The position numbers and the translations under genes are program-made. Source: Ehretia macrophylla (lineage: Eukaryota; Streptophyta; Magnoliopsida; Boraginales; Ehretiaceae). From it: a DNA stretch of 64,000 nucleotides. The notes beneath the pieces were generated by a model, which was given only the letters and a program-made list of their open reading frames with translations, did no database searches and was not told the origin of the DNA. Location of the stretch: contig CM075775.1 in assembly GCA_037974665.1 (NCBI GenBank), positions 39,582,152-39,646,151 of the forward strand. Reading direction: 5' to 3'. How positions within the stretch are numbered: position 1 is the first letter of the stretch; each line of letters starts with the position of its first letter. Shown piece by piece: positions 12,396-26,400 of this stretch.

Positions 12396-14553
12396 CAAAC
12401 CGAGGGCATGGGGCTTGTGACCAAGTATCCATCTCTCCGGTGCCCATAACTTTTGATCCGTAAAGATTTACGCAGCGCACAGCATACCGTTGGAAAGCTC
12501 TCCGAGAGTTCTACTACAAGGGTAGCAGGCCTGCTCAGCTGCTCCTATTTTTGGAGCCCAAAATCGAACGTTTTCATCAGTTTCGGGACACTTTTCTTCT
12601 TTGGCGCTGTTTTTTCGTCCCGAATCGTATATCGTGAGTCGCGAAAATGACGAACACCTAATCCACCACATTTCTAATATCGAATCCCACGGCAACTTAG
12701 GCAAGACAACTTCGCTTCACGTAGAGGATGGGTACGCAAACCGAGGGTATGGGGCTTAGGACTAGGTATCTGTTGCTCAGGTGCCCATAACATTTGATCC
12801 GAAAGGATTTACGCGGTGCATAGCATACCGTTGGAAAGCTCTCCGAGAGCTCTACGACAGAGGCAACAAGCTAGCCCGGCTGCACCTATTTTTGGCACCC
12901 AAAATCGAATGTTTTCATCAGTTTTGAGACATTTTAGTCTTTTGCGCTATTTTTTCGTCCCGGATATTGCGTCATGAGTCGCGAAAAGGACGACAACCTA
13001 ATCCATCACATTTATATTACCAAATCTCATGGCATCTTGGGCAAGACAACTTCACTTCACGGAGAGGCTGGGCCCGTAAACCGAGGGCGTGGGGCTTGTG
13101 ACTAGGTATCCGTTGCTCAGGTGCCCATAACATTTGATCTGAAAGGATTTACACGGCACACAGCATACTGTTGGAAAGCTCTCCGTGAGCTCTATGACGG
13201 GGGCAACAAGCAAGCCCAGTTGCGCCTATTTTCGGAGCCCAAAATCGAATGTTTTCATAAGTTTTGGGACACTTTTCTTCTTTTACGTTATTTTTTCGTC
13301 CCAGATCATATGTCGTGAGCAGTGAAAAGGGCGACAACCTAATCCATTACATTTCTATTATTGAATCCCATGGCACTTTAAGTAAGACAACTTCACTTCA
13401 CGTAGAGGCTGGGCCCGCAAAGCGAGGGCTTGGGACTTGTGACAAGGTATCTATCGCTCCGATGCCCATAACTTTTGATTCGTAAGAATTTACGCAGCGC
13501 ATAGCATACCGTTGGAAAGCTCTTCGAGAGCTCTACGACGGGGGCAGCCAGCTTGCTCGACTGCCCTTGTTTTCGGAGCCCAAAATCGAACGTTTTCATC
13601 AGTTTTGGGACACTTTTCTTCTTTTGCGTTATTTTTCCGTCCCGGATCGTACGTCGTGAGCCGCGAAAAGGACGACAACCTAATCCATCACATTTCTATT
13701 ACCGAATCCCACGACACCTTGGGCAAAAAAACTTCACTTCACGTAGAGGCTAGGCCCGCAAACCGAGGGCGTGGACTTGTGACCAGGTATCCATCGCTCA
13801 GGTGCCCATAACTTTTGATCCGTAAGGATTTACGTGGCGCACATCATATCGTTGGAAAGCTCTCCTAGAGCTCTACGACGGGGGCAGTAATCCAGCTTTG
13901 CTGCGCCTCTTTTCATTATCCAAAATCGAACAGTTTCATTAATTTCGGGACACTTTTCTTCTTTTACGCTATTTTTTCATCATGGATCGTACCTTGTGAG
14001 CCGCGAAAAGGACGACAACCTAATCCATCACATTTCTATTACTGAATCCCAAGGCATCTTGGGCAAGACAACTTCACTTCACGTGGAGGCTAGGCCCGCA
14101 AACCGAGGGCATGGGCCTTGTGACCTGGTATCCGTCGCTCTGGTGCCCATAACTTTTGATCCGTAAGGTGTTACGCAGTGCACAGCATACCGTTGAGAAG
14201 CTCTATCAGAGCTCTAGGATGGGGGCTGCAAGCCTGCTCTACTGCTCCCATTTTTGTAGCCCAAAATCCAACGTTTTCATCAGTTTTGGGACACTTTTCT
14301 TCTTTTGTGCTGTTTTTTCGTCCCGGGTCGTATGTCGTGAGCTGCAAAAAGGACGACAACCTAATCCATCACATTTCTATTACCGAATCCCACGGCACCT
14401 TAAGCAAGACAACTTCACTTCACGTAGAGGCTGGGCCCGCAAACCGAGGGCGTGATGCTTGTGACAAGCTATCCGTCGCTCCGGTGCCCATAACTTTTGA
14501 TTCGTAAGGATTTACGCAACGCACAGCATACCGTTGGAAAGCTCTTCGAGAGT

Positions 14554-14558
14554 TCTAC
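14554..14558. repeat. Target-site duplication, left copy (TCTAC)
   Basis: TCTAC lies immediately before the LTR and is repeated at 18158-18162. With one copy removed, the satellite monomer reads through without a gap. Confidence 0.92.
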
Positions 14559-15459
14559 TGTCACGCCCTAACCCGGCCTATAAAGTTTAGACTAGGGTGT
14601 GATCTAAGCATTCAAGTCATATCTCGTACTTAATCGTTCATGAAAGTTTAGCACTTAATGTTTTAGCCTAAACTCCACAATTTTCTGGAAAACCGGCGGC
14701 ATAATGGTTGTGATTAGGCTCTTTAGTTTGACCTAATTCTCTAAACGCGTCAAAATTTCCAATCTCAATTTCATTTCCAACTAAGATTACTATTTGCCAT
14801 CAATTGAAACGCCTACTAGTTATCTCGAAGTCTCATTTGATTAATAACCTAGCATGATACTATGTCTCGTTAGTTTGTTAATCCCTGTTGCAAACGTACC
14901 TGTTGATCTTAGCTTATCAATGAATACCTGCTTAAAATTGGATAGGTTCGTTTTACTTAATCCTTACCAGATACTTCATAATCCTATGATAGATATTAGC
15001 CTATAACGATAGCAAAACGACCATAGTAGTGTCTATCTAGTTATGATTAGTACAAGCCAAAATTAGACCCCAAATTACAACGGGGGTCTTTTACATTACA
15101 ACAACAAGCAACATAAAAGGAAACAGTCTTCAAACAACATATCGTTCACGAAAATAGCCATAGTCAAGTAAGGCACGTAGGGCAAGCAATCATTTCAAGG
15201 AATCATCATTAGGCACGTTGTCCTCGGGTACCTGTTCCTGGTCTTCTTCACCTGAGATGATAAAAGATGGTGAGTCCTTATGAACTCAGCGAGGGGGAAC
15301 GAGAAATAAGTTTTGAAACTCGTTTTTCGGTTCAACTTATGAAAACCTTTTTTTTGCAAGCATGAATATATCACAAGTAAGTACATAATGTAATGTAAAA
15401 GTAAAGGAACACAATTACCCATCTTTCCTCCCCGAGGTCCTCTAGGAACCAAGCGAGAG

Positions 15460-15467
15460 TACTTATA
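15460..15467 (-). promoter_or_regulatory. Candidate LTR TATA box
   Basis: TATAAGTA on the minus strand, in the same conserved context as in the other LTRs and close to the conserved GC-rich block. The assignment comes from position and conservation only. Confidence 0.45.
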
Positions 15468-17930
15468 CACATAGTGAAAAGGATACGGTGAGCTTTTGCT
15501 CTCAGTTCAATTCCAGTATCAGTTGTTGCGGCCGGCTTCAATTCATCCCCTTATCACGCCATATGGGTGTACTTTGGATGTACCCTGAAATCCTATGACC
15601 CAACTCTCCGAGAAAGTCTAGCCCCCAAGCGAGAGAGAGAATTGGACAATGGTAGTCACGATTGCACCGGCAAGCCCGATGCCGCCCGGTGTGCGTGAAC
15701 GCTACCACGCCAGAATGAAAGGTTGCAACCTTGTATGCAATGCACATTTATGACATGTAATATATCGCATTAGGAGGACAACAAAGTAGGTTACCTCCGA
15801 GCAGTCATAAGATTGCACATTGACAAGTAAACAAGCGAGGCACAATATGACTGGCAATTTCACTTGTAAAGCACATGGAGTTAAATGAATATTACACGGG
15901 CAGCCATGTAACGCATGTAAATCAAGTCATATAACTCATTTTGAAGTTCACGTAATCAAATAATAAGATTATTCAACATGCAATGACCTCTATGTGGGAC
16001 CAGGTGCAAGAAAGCCTACTTGTCAACATGTAATCAGTGAAATCATGTTTAGGGATATGAGGGAAACTACGGGCAGCCTACTAATTACATAATTAAACAC
16101 GATATTCATAGGGTCAACACTTAGCGAATTTACCTAGTCACTAGGGTTTCAATTCGTGCTCACCCGTGCGATTAAGCCCCAAGTCATCTCGTAATTAAAT
16201 TCAAGCCATGCATTGATTAATTCAAACACCCTCAAGTATTCAAAACAGTCCACACAACATCCAAATGCCACAATCCCAAGCATTTAATACAACAAGAGAA
16301 GCTACAATAATTTTTCTAAGCATATAAATAGGTGAAACCCTCACTGCAATGGACTGTTTTATCACAATCATTGAGACAAGCAAAAAACTCCAATTCTAGT
16401 GAACAAGATTTCAAATTAAAGTTTAAGGAGTGAACTAAATTCAGAAACAAACCTCGCATCATTTGGAGTTCGGGTTCAAGAGTTATAGCCAACATAGTGA
16501 GACTACGCAAAACTGTCCAGATTTGTACACATTTTAATACTTGTCATGTTTGAGGGCCTTAGCGTCCGATTTAGCCTTAGTACATTTCTGACAAAAATGT
16601 CCAGAACTGAAAAATATAGCAGCGCACCAATTTTCATGCATTTTGGATATCATTTACTAAGTCAAAACTTGTTCGTTCCACAAGGTCAGTGGATCTGCCA
16701 AAACCTACTTCATTTTTCCAGACTTTCCAGATTTGGACACATTTTAATATTTTGCCATTTTGAGGACCTTAGAGTCAAAATTAGCTTTGGCCTATTTCTA
16801 TGAAAAATGCTCCGAACTGGAAAAAATAGTCATCTACCAATTTTCATGCATTTTAAACATCATTTACCTAGTCAAAATCACTTCGCACCAACAAGGCAGA
16901 AAACTGTCCCATACGCGATTTCATCTATCATCACATTCTAGCCAAATATCTTGCCATGCATGTTTACTAAAACTCATGTACACACACATATTACAAGTAC
17001 ATAAGTGAAAATAGACATTTAAGGGCATGCATGTGGATTTTGAAAGATTTTCAAGAAGGTTTAGCCCTCACCTTAGCAAGACAACAAAGAAGATGTACAA
17101 ACTCTTGAGGATGCACAAGATTGACTCTTTTCCTTGCTTAGCCAAGAGACCACTCGATTTTCTCTAATTTCCTAGCTTAGTAACCAAGTTCTTAGTAGGT
17201 GCATGTGGTTAGAACAAGAAGAAAAGAAATGGAAGCTAACAAACTCACCTAAACCGAAATGGATGTGCTAAAGGCTTGCATGTGTGCTTCTTTGCTCCTA
17301 GTTTTGTTTGGTCGAGCTCCTAAGCTTCTTGCATGTCTTGATGAACCATTGAGTGATGAAGTTAAGCTATGGAGTGTAGAAACTCAGCCAAGGCCGAGAG
17401 AGAGAGAGAAGAAATGAGAGAGAGTGAGAGAATGTGAGAAAGAAAGAAAGAATGAAGGAAAAATGAAAGGCTTTGAAGAAATTGATGCATATGTCGGCCT
17501 AGGGCCTTGCAAATTCAGATTTTTGTGTCTTCAAGGAGCATAATTTGGATCCTTAGCATGGGCAATTGAGAGTGTGTCGAGAATATAGAGCTTTGGGTAG
17601 AGTTTTGAGTCATTTTTTTAAGGCTTTGTGTCATAATATGCCATAGAATTGTCTAGGTTCAATTTTGAATTATGCAAGCAAGCACAAATGCACACAAGGT
17701 GGTCGGCCAAGGCATTGCAAGAATCTGAATTTTTTTGTCTTGGTTGAGCAATATTTTAATTGTGTGTTTGGGATATGCAAAGAATAAAGAATAAATAATA
17801 AAGAATGTCTAGCTTTTTGTGAGATTTTGTCTTCTAGTGGGTTTAATTAGCAATTTAATATTAGTTAGTGGAATTTGTAGGATTAACTAATGGTTTAGTG
17901 CTTCATGTAAGATGCTTTCTTGATTAGCTT

Positions 17931-18157
17931 GAGGGCACACTTTCCTAGGTTTAGGGCACGCACTACGAGGTAAGACACATATTACGAGACGAATGCACGT
18001 TTCCCAAGTAAATGCACGCAACCCCAAATGAATGCACGTAATTCAATGCAAGGCACACAAAACGAAATACAATTCTTAAACCTAGGTCAAGGCACGCAAA
18101 TCTAGGTTAGGGCACATGAAATGAGGTATCGCACATAAATTGAGGTCGGGCCTCACA
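17931..18157 (-). repeat. Degenerate ~22-bp subrepeats at LTR outer end (short type)
   Basis: About ten imperfect units with GCACG-containing cores and AGGT/AGGC spacers. This is half the length of the block in the 3214 and 58475 LTRs. Confidence 0.75.
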
Positions 18158-18162
18158 TCTAC
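18158..18162. repeat. Target-site duplication, right copy (TCTAC)
   Basis: Matches 14554-14558 exactly and defines the right edge of the solo LTR. Confidence 0.92.
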
Positions 18163-19309
18163 GACGAGGGTAGCAAGCCTACTTGGCTGCGCCTATTTTT
18201 GGTGCCCAAAATTGAACGTTTTCATCGGCTTCGGGACACTTTTCTTCTTTTGCACTATTTTTCAATCCCTGATCGTACGTCATGAGCCGCGAAAATGACG
18301 ACAACCTAATCCATCAGATTTATATTACCGAATCCCACGGCACCTTGAGCAAGACAACTTCGCTTCACGTAAAGGCTGGGTACGCAAACCGAGGGTGTGG
18401 GGCTTGGGACTAGGTATCCGTTGCTCACGTGCCCATAACATTTGATCCAAAAGGATTTACGTGGTGCACAACATATCGTTGAAAAGCTCTCTGAGAGCTT
18501 TACGACGGGGGCAACAAGTAAGCCCAGCTGTGCCAATTTTCGGAGCCCAAAATCTAATGTTTTCATATGTTTTGGGACACTTTTATTCTTTTGCGCTGTT
18601 TTTCCGTCCTGAATATTGCGTCATGAGTCGCGAAAAGGACGACAACCTAATCCATCACATTTCTATTACCGAATCCCATGGCACCTGGGCAAGACAACTT
18701 CACTTCACGTAGAGACTGGGCTCGCAAACCGAGTGCGTGGGGCTTGTGACTAGGTATCCGTTGCTTAGGTGCCCATAACACTTCATCCAAAAGGATTTAC
18801 GCGGCGCACAGCATACCGTTGGAAAGCTCTCTGAGAGCTCTACGACTGGGGCAACAAGCAAGCCCGGCTACGCCTATTTTCGGAGCCCAAAATTGAATGT
18901 TTTCATCAGTTTTGGGACACTTTTCTTCTTTTGCGCTGTTTTTCCGTCCCAGATCGTACGTCGTGACCTGCGAAAAGGACGACAACCTAATCCATCACAT
19001 TTCTATTACCGAATCCCACGACACCTTAAGCAAGACAACTTCACTTCACATAGAAGCTGGGCCCGCAAAACGAGGGTGTGGGACTTGTGACAAGGTATCC
19101 ATCACTCCGGTGCCCATAACTTTTGATTCGTAAGAATTTACGCAGCGCACAGCATACCGTTGGAAAGCTCTCTGAGAGTTCTACAATGGGGGCAGCCAGC
19201 CTGCTTGGCTACGCCTATTTTTGGAGCCCAAAATCAAATGTTTTCATCAGTTTCAGGACACTTTTCTTCTTTTACGCTGTTTTTCCGTCCCAGATCGTAC
19301 GTCGTGAGC

Positions 19310-22300
19310 CGCGAAAAGGATGACAACCTAATCCATCACATTTCTATTACCGAATCCCACGACACCTTGGGCAAGACAACTTCACTTCACGTAGAGGCTG
19401 GGCCCGCAAACCGAGGGTGTGGACTTGTGACCAGGTATCCGTCGCTCAGATGCCCATAACTTTTGATCCGTAAGGATTTACGTGGCATACAACATATCGT
19501 TGGAAAGCTCTCCGAGAGCTCTACGACGGGGGCAGCAAGCCAGCTAAGCTGTGCCTGTTTTCGTTACACAAAATCTAACATTTTCATCAGTTTCGGAATA
19601 CTTTTCTTCTTCTGCGCTATTTTTTCATCCCAGATCATACGTCCTGAGCTGTGAAAAGGACGACAACCAAATCCATCACATTTCTATTACCGAATCCCAT
19701 GGCACCTTGGGCAAGACAACTTCACTTCACGTGGAGAGTAGGCCTACAAACTGAGGGTATGGGGCTTGTGACCTAGTATCCGTCGCTCCGGTACTCGTAA
19801 TTTTTGATCCGTAAGGTGTTATGTGTTGCACACCATACCGTTGGAAAGCTCTATCAGAGCTCTACAATGGGGGTATCAAGCCCGCCAGGCTGCTCCCATT
19901 TTCGGAACCCAAAATCGAACGTTTTCATCAGTTTCGGGACACTTTTCTTCTTTTCCATTGTTTTTTCGTCCCGGATCGTACGTCCTAAGCCACGAAAAGG
20001 ACGACAACCCAATCCATCACATTTCTATTACCAAATATCACGGCATCTTAAGCAAGACAACTTCACTTCACGTAGAGGCTGGGCTGACAAACCGAGGGCG
20101 TGGGGCTTGTGACCAGGTATTCGTCGCTCCGGTGCTCATAACTTTTGATCCGTAAGGATTTACGCAACGCACAACATACCGTTGGAAAGCTCTCTAAGAG
20201 TTCTACGACTGGGGTAACAAGCCTGCTCGGCTGCGCCTGTTTTTTGATCCATAAATCGAATGTTTTAATCAATTTCGGGATATTTTTCTTCTTTTGCGTT
20301 ATTTTTTCATGTCGGATCGTACGTCGTGAGCCACGAAAAGGACGACAACCTAATCCATCACATTTCTATTACCGAATCCCATAGCACCTTGGGTAAGACA
20401 ACGTCATTTCACGTAGAGGTTGGGCTTGCAAACCGAGGGCGTGGGGATTGTGACCAGGTATCTGTTGATCAGGTGCCTATAACATTTGATCCGTAAGGAT
20501 TTACGCGGCGCACGACATATCGTTGGAAAGCTCTACTAGAGCTCTACGATGAGGGAAGCAAGAAAGCACGGCTACGCCAATTTTTAGAGCCCAAAATCGA
20601 ACGTTTTCATCAGTTTTGGGACACATTTCTTCTTTTGCCCTGTTTTTCTATCCCAAATCGTACGTATTGAGCCGCGAAAAGGATGACAACCTAATCCATC
20701 ACATTTCTATTACCGAATCCCACGACACCTTGGGCAAGACAACTTCACTTCACGTAGAGGCTGGGCCCGCAAACCGAGGGTGTGGACTTGTGACCAGGTA
20801 TCCGTCGCTCAGATGCCCATAACTTTTGATCCGTAAGGATTTACGTGGCATACAACATATCGTTGGAAAGCTCTCCGAGAGCTCTACGACGGGGGCAGCA
20901 AGCCAGCTAAGCTGTGCCTGTTTTCGTTACACAAAATCGAACATTTTCATTAGTTTCGAGACACTTTTCTTCTTTTGCACTATTTTTTCATCCCAGATCG
21001 TACGTTGTGAGCAGCGAAAAGGACGACAACCTAATCTATCACATTTCTATTACCGAATCCCACGGCACCTTGGGCAAGACAACTTCACTTCACGTGGAGG
21101 CTAGGCCTGCAAACTGAGGGCGTGGGACTTGTGACCTGGTATCCGTCGCTCCGGTACTCGTAATTTTTGATCCGTAAGGTGTTATGTGTTGCACACCATA
21201 CCGTTGGAAAGCTCTATCAGAGCTCTACAATGGGGGTATCAAGCCCGCCAGGCTGCTCCCATTTTCGGAACCCAAAATTGAATGTTTTTATTAGTTTCAG
21301 AACACTTTTCTTCTTTTCCATTGTTTTTTCGTCCCGAATCGTACATCCTCAGCCGGGAAAAGGACGACACCCCAATCCATCACATTTCTATTACCAAATA
21401 TCACGGCATCTTAAGCAAGACAACTTCACTTCACGTAGAGGCTGGGCTGACAAACCGAGGGCGTGGGGCTTGTGACCAGGTATTCGTCGCTCCGGTGCTC
21501 ATAACTTTTGATCCGTAAGGATTTACGCAACGCACAACATACCGTTGGAAAGCTCTCTAAGAGTTCTACGACTGGGGTAACAAGCCTGCTCGGCTGCGCC
21601 TGTTTTTTGATCCATAAATCGAATGTTTTAATCAATTTCGGGATATTTTTCTTCTTTTGCGTTATTTTTTCATGTCGGATCGTACGTCGTGAGCCACGAA
21701 AAGGACGACAACCTAATCCATCACATTTCTATTACCGAATCCCATAGCACCTTGGGTAAGACAACGTCATTTCACGTAGAGGTTGGGCTTGCAAACCGAG
21801 GGCGTGGGGATTGTGACCAGGTATCTGTTGATCAGGTGCCTATAACATTTGATCCGTAAGGATTTACGCGGCGCACGACATATCGTTGGAAAGCTCTACT
21901 AGAGCTCTACGATGAGGGAAGCAAGAAAGCACGGCTACGCCAATTTTCGGAGCCCAAAATCAAACGTTTTCATCAGTTTAGGGATACTTTTCTTCTTTTG
22001 CGCTGTTTTTTTGTCCCTGATCGTACGTCGTGAGTCGCAAAAAGGACGACAACCTAATCCATCACATTTCTATTACCAAATCCCACGGCACCTTGGGCAA
22101 GACAACTTCACTTCAAGGAGAGGCTGGGCCAGCAAACCGACGGCATGGGGCTTGGGACCAGGTCTCCGTCGCTCAGATGCCCATAACTTTTGATCCGTAA
22201 GGATTTACGTGGCATACAACATATCGTTGGAAAGCTCTCCGAGAGCTCTACGACGGGGGCAGCAAGCCAGCTAAGCTGTGCCTGTTTTCGTTACACAAAA

Positions 22301-23400
22301 TCGAACATTTTCATTAGTTTCGAGACACTTTTCTTCTTTTGCACTATTTTTTCATCCCAGATCGTACGTTGTGAGCAGCGAAAAGGACGACAACCTAATC
22401 TATCACATTTCTATTACCGAATCCCACGGCACCTTGGGCAAGACAACTTCACTTCACGTGGAGGCTAGGCCTGCAAACTGAGGGCGTGGGACTTGTGACC
22501 TGGTATCCGTCGCTCCGGTACTCGTAATTTTTGATCCGTAAGGTGTTATGTGTTGCACACCATACCGTTGGAAAGCTCTATCAGAGCTCTACAATGGGGG
22601 TATCAAGCCCGCCAGGCTGCTCCCATTTTCGGAACCCAAAATTGAATGTTTTTATTAGTTTCAGAACACTTTTCTTCTTTTCCATTGTTTTTTCGTCCCG
22701 GATCGTACGTCCTAAGCCACGAAAAGGACGACAACCCAATCCATCACATTTCTATTACCAAATATCACGGCATCTTAAGCAAGACAACTTCACTTCACGT
22801 AGAGGCTGGGCTGACAAACCGAGGGCGTGGGGCTTGTGACCAGGTATTCGTCGCTCCGGTGCTCATAACTTTTGATCCGTAAGGATTTACGCAACGCACA
22901 ACATACCGTTGGAAAGCTCTCTAAGAGTTCTACGACTGGGGTAACAAGCCTGCTCGGCTGCGCCTGTTTTTTGATCCATAAATCGAATGTTTTAATCAAT
23001 TTCGGGATATTTTTCTTCTTTTGCGTTATTTTTTCATGTCGGATCGTACGTCGTGAGCCACGAAAAGGACGACAACCTAATCCATCACATTTCTATTACC
23101 GAATCCCATAGCACCTTGGGTAAGACAACGTCATTTCACGTAGAGGTTGGGCTTGCAAACCGAGGGCGTGGGGATTGTGACCAGGTATCTGTTGATCAGG
23201 TGCCTATAACATTTGATCCGTAAGGATTTACGCGGCGCACGACATATCGTTGGAAAGCTCTACTAGAGCTCTACGATGAGGGAAGCAAGAAAGCACGGCT
23301 ACGCCAATTTTTAGAGCCCAAAATCGAACGTTTTCATCAGTTTTGGGACACATTTCTTCTTTTGCCCTGTTTTTCTATCCCAAATCGTACGTATTGAGCA
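19310..23400 (+). repeat. Tetrameric higher-order repeat, three copies of ~1,364 bp
   Basis: Marker segments recur at 1,363-1,364 bp: the monomer with CGTTACACAAAATC at 19463, 20826 and 22190, and the monomer with TTTTTTGATCCATAAATCG at 20145, 21508 and 22872, which is identical in all three copies as far as I can compare. Four monomers of 341 bp give exactly this period, and three units fill about 4.09 kb. The copies are mosaics: copies 2 and 3 agree against copy 1 in the first monomer, while copies 1 and 3 agree against copy 2 near 20580-20690 / 21940-22050 / 23305-23395. This suggests gene conversion or repeated unequal exchange after amplification. Confidence 0.9.
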
Positions 23401-26400
23401 GCGAAAAGGACGACAACCTAATCCATCACATTTCTATTACCAAATCCCACGGCACCTTGGGCAAGACAACTTCACTTCACGTGGAGGCTGGGCCCGCAAA
23501 CCGAGGGCGTGGGGCTTGTGACCAATTATCCGTCGCTCCGGTGGCCTTAACTTTTGATCCGTAAGGAGTTACACGGCGCACAGCATATCGTTGGAAAGCT
23601 CTCTAAGAGCTCTACGACGGGGGTAGCAAGCCTACAAGGCTGTGCCTATATTTGGAGCCCAAAATCAAACGTTTTCATCAGTTTTGGGATATTTTTATTC
23701 TTTTGCGCTGTTTTTCCATCCTGGATCGTACGTCGTAAGTCGCGAAAAGGACGACAACCTAATCCATCACATTTCTACTACGAATCCCACGGCACCTTTG
23801 GTAAGACAACTTTACTGCACGCAGAGGCTGGGCCCGCAATCCGAGGACGTGGGGCTTGTGACCAAGTATCCGTAGCTCAGGTGCCCATAACATTTGATTC
23901 GTAAGGATTTACACGGCGCACAACGTATCGTTGGGAAGTTCAACGAGAGCTCTACGACGAGGGCAACAAACAAGCCCGGCTGCGCCTGTTTTTGGAACCC
24001 AAAATCGAACGTTTTCATCAGTTTTGGGACACTTTTCTTCTTTTGCGCTATTTTTTCGTCCGGGATTGTACATCGAGAGCCGCAAAAAGGATGACAACCT
24101 AATCCATCACATTTCTATTATCGAATCTCATGACACCTTGGGCAAGACAACTTCACTTCACGTGGAGGCTGGGCCCACAAACCGAGGGCGTGGGGCTTGT
24201 GACCAGGTATCTGTCGCTCCGGTGCCCGTAACTTTTGATCCGTAAGGAGTTACGTGGTGCACAGCATACCGTTGGAAAGCTCTCTGAGAGCTCTAAGACG
24301 GGTGTAGCAAGCTTGTTCGGCTGCGCCTATTTTTGAAGGCCAAAATCGAACGTTTTCATCAATTTTGGGACACTTTTCTTCTTTTGCACTCTTTTTCCGT
24401 CCCGGATCGTATGTCGTGAGTCGCGAAAAGGACGACAACTTAATCCATCACATTTCTATTACTGAATCCCACGGCACCTTGGGCAAGACAACTTCACTTC
24501 AAGTGGAGGCTAGGACCGCAAATCGAGGGCATAGGGCTTGTGACCATGGATCCGTCGCTCCGGTGCTCATAACTTTTGATCCGTATAGATTTACGTGGCG
24601 CACAGCATATCGTTGGAAAGCTCTCCTAGAGCTCTACGACGGGGGTAGCAAGCTAGCTTGGCTGTACCTATTTTCGTTGCCCAAAATTGAATGTTTTCAT
24701 CAGTTTCGGGATACTTTTCTTCTTTTGCGCTATTTTTCCATCCCGGATCGTACGTTGTGAACCGTGAAAAGGACGACAACCTAATCCATTGCATTTCTAT
24801 TACCGAATCCCACGACAACTTGGGTAAGACAACTTTACTTCACGTAGAGGCTAGCCCCGCAAACCGAGGTTGTAGGGATTGTAACCAGGTATCCGTAAAT
24901 CAGGTGCCAATAACATTTGATCCGTAAGGATTTACGCTGCGCACATCATATCGTTGGAAAGCTCTCCGAGAACTCTACGACAAAGGCAACAAGCAAGCCC
25001 TGTTGCGCTTGTTTTCGGAGCCCAAAATCGAACATTTTCATCTGTTTAGGGACGCTTTTCTACTTTTGCACTGTTTTTCCGTCCCGGATCGTACGTCGTG
25101 AGCCGCGAAAAGGACAACATCCTAATCCATCACATTTCTATTACCGAATACCATGACACCTTGGGCAAGACAACTTCACTTCACGTAGAGGTTGGACCCG
25201 CAAACCGAGGGTGTGAGGCTTGTAACTAGGTATCCGTAGCTCAAGTGCCTATAACATTTGATCCGTAAGAATTTATGCGGCGCATAACATATCGTTGGAA
25301 AGCTCTCCAAGAGCTCTACAATTGGGACAACAAGCAAGCCTGGTTGCGCCTATTTTTGGAGCCCAAAATCGAACGTTTTCATCAATTTTGGGACACTTTT
25401 CTTCTTTTGCGCTGTTTTTCCGCCCGGATCGTACATCGTGAGTCGCAAAAAGAACGACAACCTAATCCATCACATTTCAATTACCGAATCGCATGGCACC
25501 TTTGGCAAGACAACTTCACTTCACGTAGAGGCTGGGCCCGCAAACTGAGGGTGTGGGGCTTATTACCAGGTATCCGTCGCTCCGGTGCCCATTACTTTTC
25601 ATCCGTAAGGAGTGACTCGACGCACTACATACCGTTGGAAAGCTCTCTGGGAACTCTACGATGGGGGTAGCAAGCCTGATTAGCTGCGCCTATTTTTGGA
25701 GCCCAAAATCGAACGTTTTCATCAGTTTTGAGTCACTTTTCTTCTTCCGCGCTGTTTTTTTGTCCCAGATCGTACGTCATGAGCCGCGTAAAGGACGACA
25801 ACCTAATCCATCACATTTCTATTACCGAATCCCACAGCACCTTAAGCAAGAAAACTTTACTTCATGTTGAGGTCAGGCCCGCAAACCTAGGGCGTGGGGC
25901 TTGTGACCAGGTATCAGTCGCTCTGGTGCCCATAACTTTTGATCCGTAAGGATTTACGTAGCGCACAGCATACCGTTGGTAATCTCTCTGAGAGTTTTAC
26001 AACGGCGGCAGCAAGCTAACTTTGCTGCGCCTGTTTTCGGAGTCCAAAATCGAACGTTTTCATCAATTTCGGGATACTTTTCTATTTTTGTGATATTTTT
26101 CGATCCCAGATCGTACGTCATGAGCCGCGAAAAGCACGACAACCTAATCCATCACATTTTTGTTACCGAATCCCATGGCACCTTAAGCAAGACAACTTCA
26201 CTTCACGTAGAGGCTGGGCCCACAAATCCACGACGTGGGGCTTGTGACCAGGTATCCGTCGCCCCGGTGCCCATAACTTTTGACCTGTAAGGATTTATGC
26301 AGTGCACAACATACCGTTGCAAAGCTCTCCTAGAATTCTACGACTGGGATAGCAAGCCAACTCGTCTGCACTTGTTTTGGAGCCCAAAATCGAACGTTTT

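Larger units (their letters stand above)
6842..14558 (+). repeat. 341-bp satellite array, block 1 (~22-23 monomers)
   Basis: Head-to-tail monomers of 340-341 bp. The word GATCCGTAAGGA recurs every monomer (for example 7006, 7348, 8028, 8370), along with GTTGGAAAGCTC and a pyrimidine-rich tract reading CTTTTCTTCTTTTG. Neighbouring monomers differ at many sites, often C/T or G/A at CpG. Each monomer carries dyads AGCTCTCCGAGAGCT and CGTAAGGATTTACG. A dimeric duplication is visible at about 11580-11710 versus 12262-12392 (offset 681 bp). Open frames of 60-110 codons recur in every monomer on both strands, but 341 is not a multiple of 3, so the frame shifts from one monomer to the next. I do not recognise the family. 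The length near two nucleosomes suggests centromeric or pericentromeric heterochromatin (inference). Confidence 0.95.
14559..18157 (-). mobile_element. Solo LTR of the gypsy family, 3.60 kb
   Basis: The plus strand runs from TGTCACGCCC to CCTCACA, inverted relative to the copies at 29772 and beyond, and a 5-bp duplication TCTAC flanks it. No primer site, polypurine tract or interior is present, so it is a clean product of recombination between the two LTRs of an inserted element. It contains all LTR modules of the family: subrepeats at 17931-18157, a GA-rich stretch at about 17390-17460, the ~210-bp duplication near 16500-16850, the conserved GC-rich block at about 15545-15750, and a TATA-like box at 15460-15467. 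Its sequence is clearly diverged from the other copies. Confidence 0.95.
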
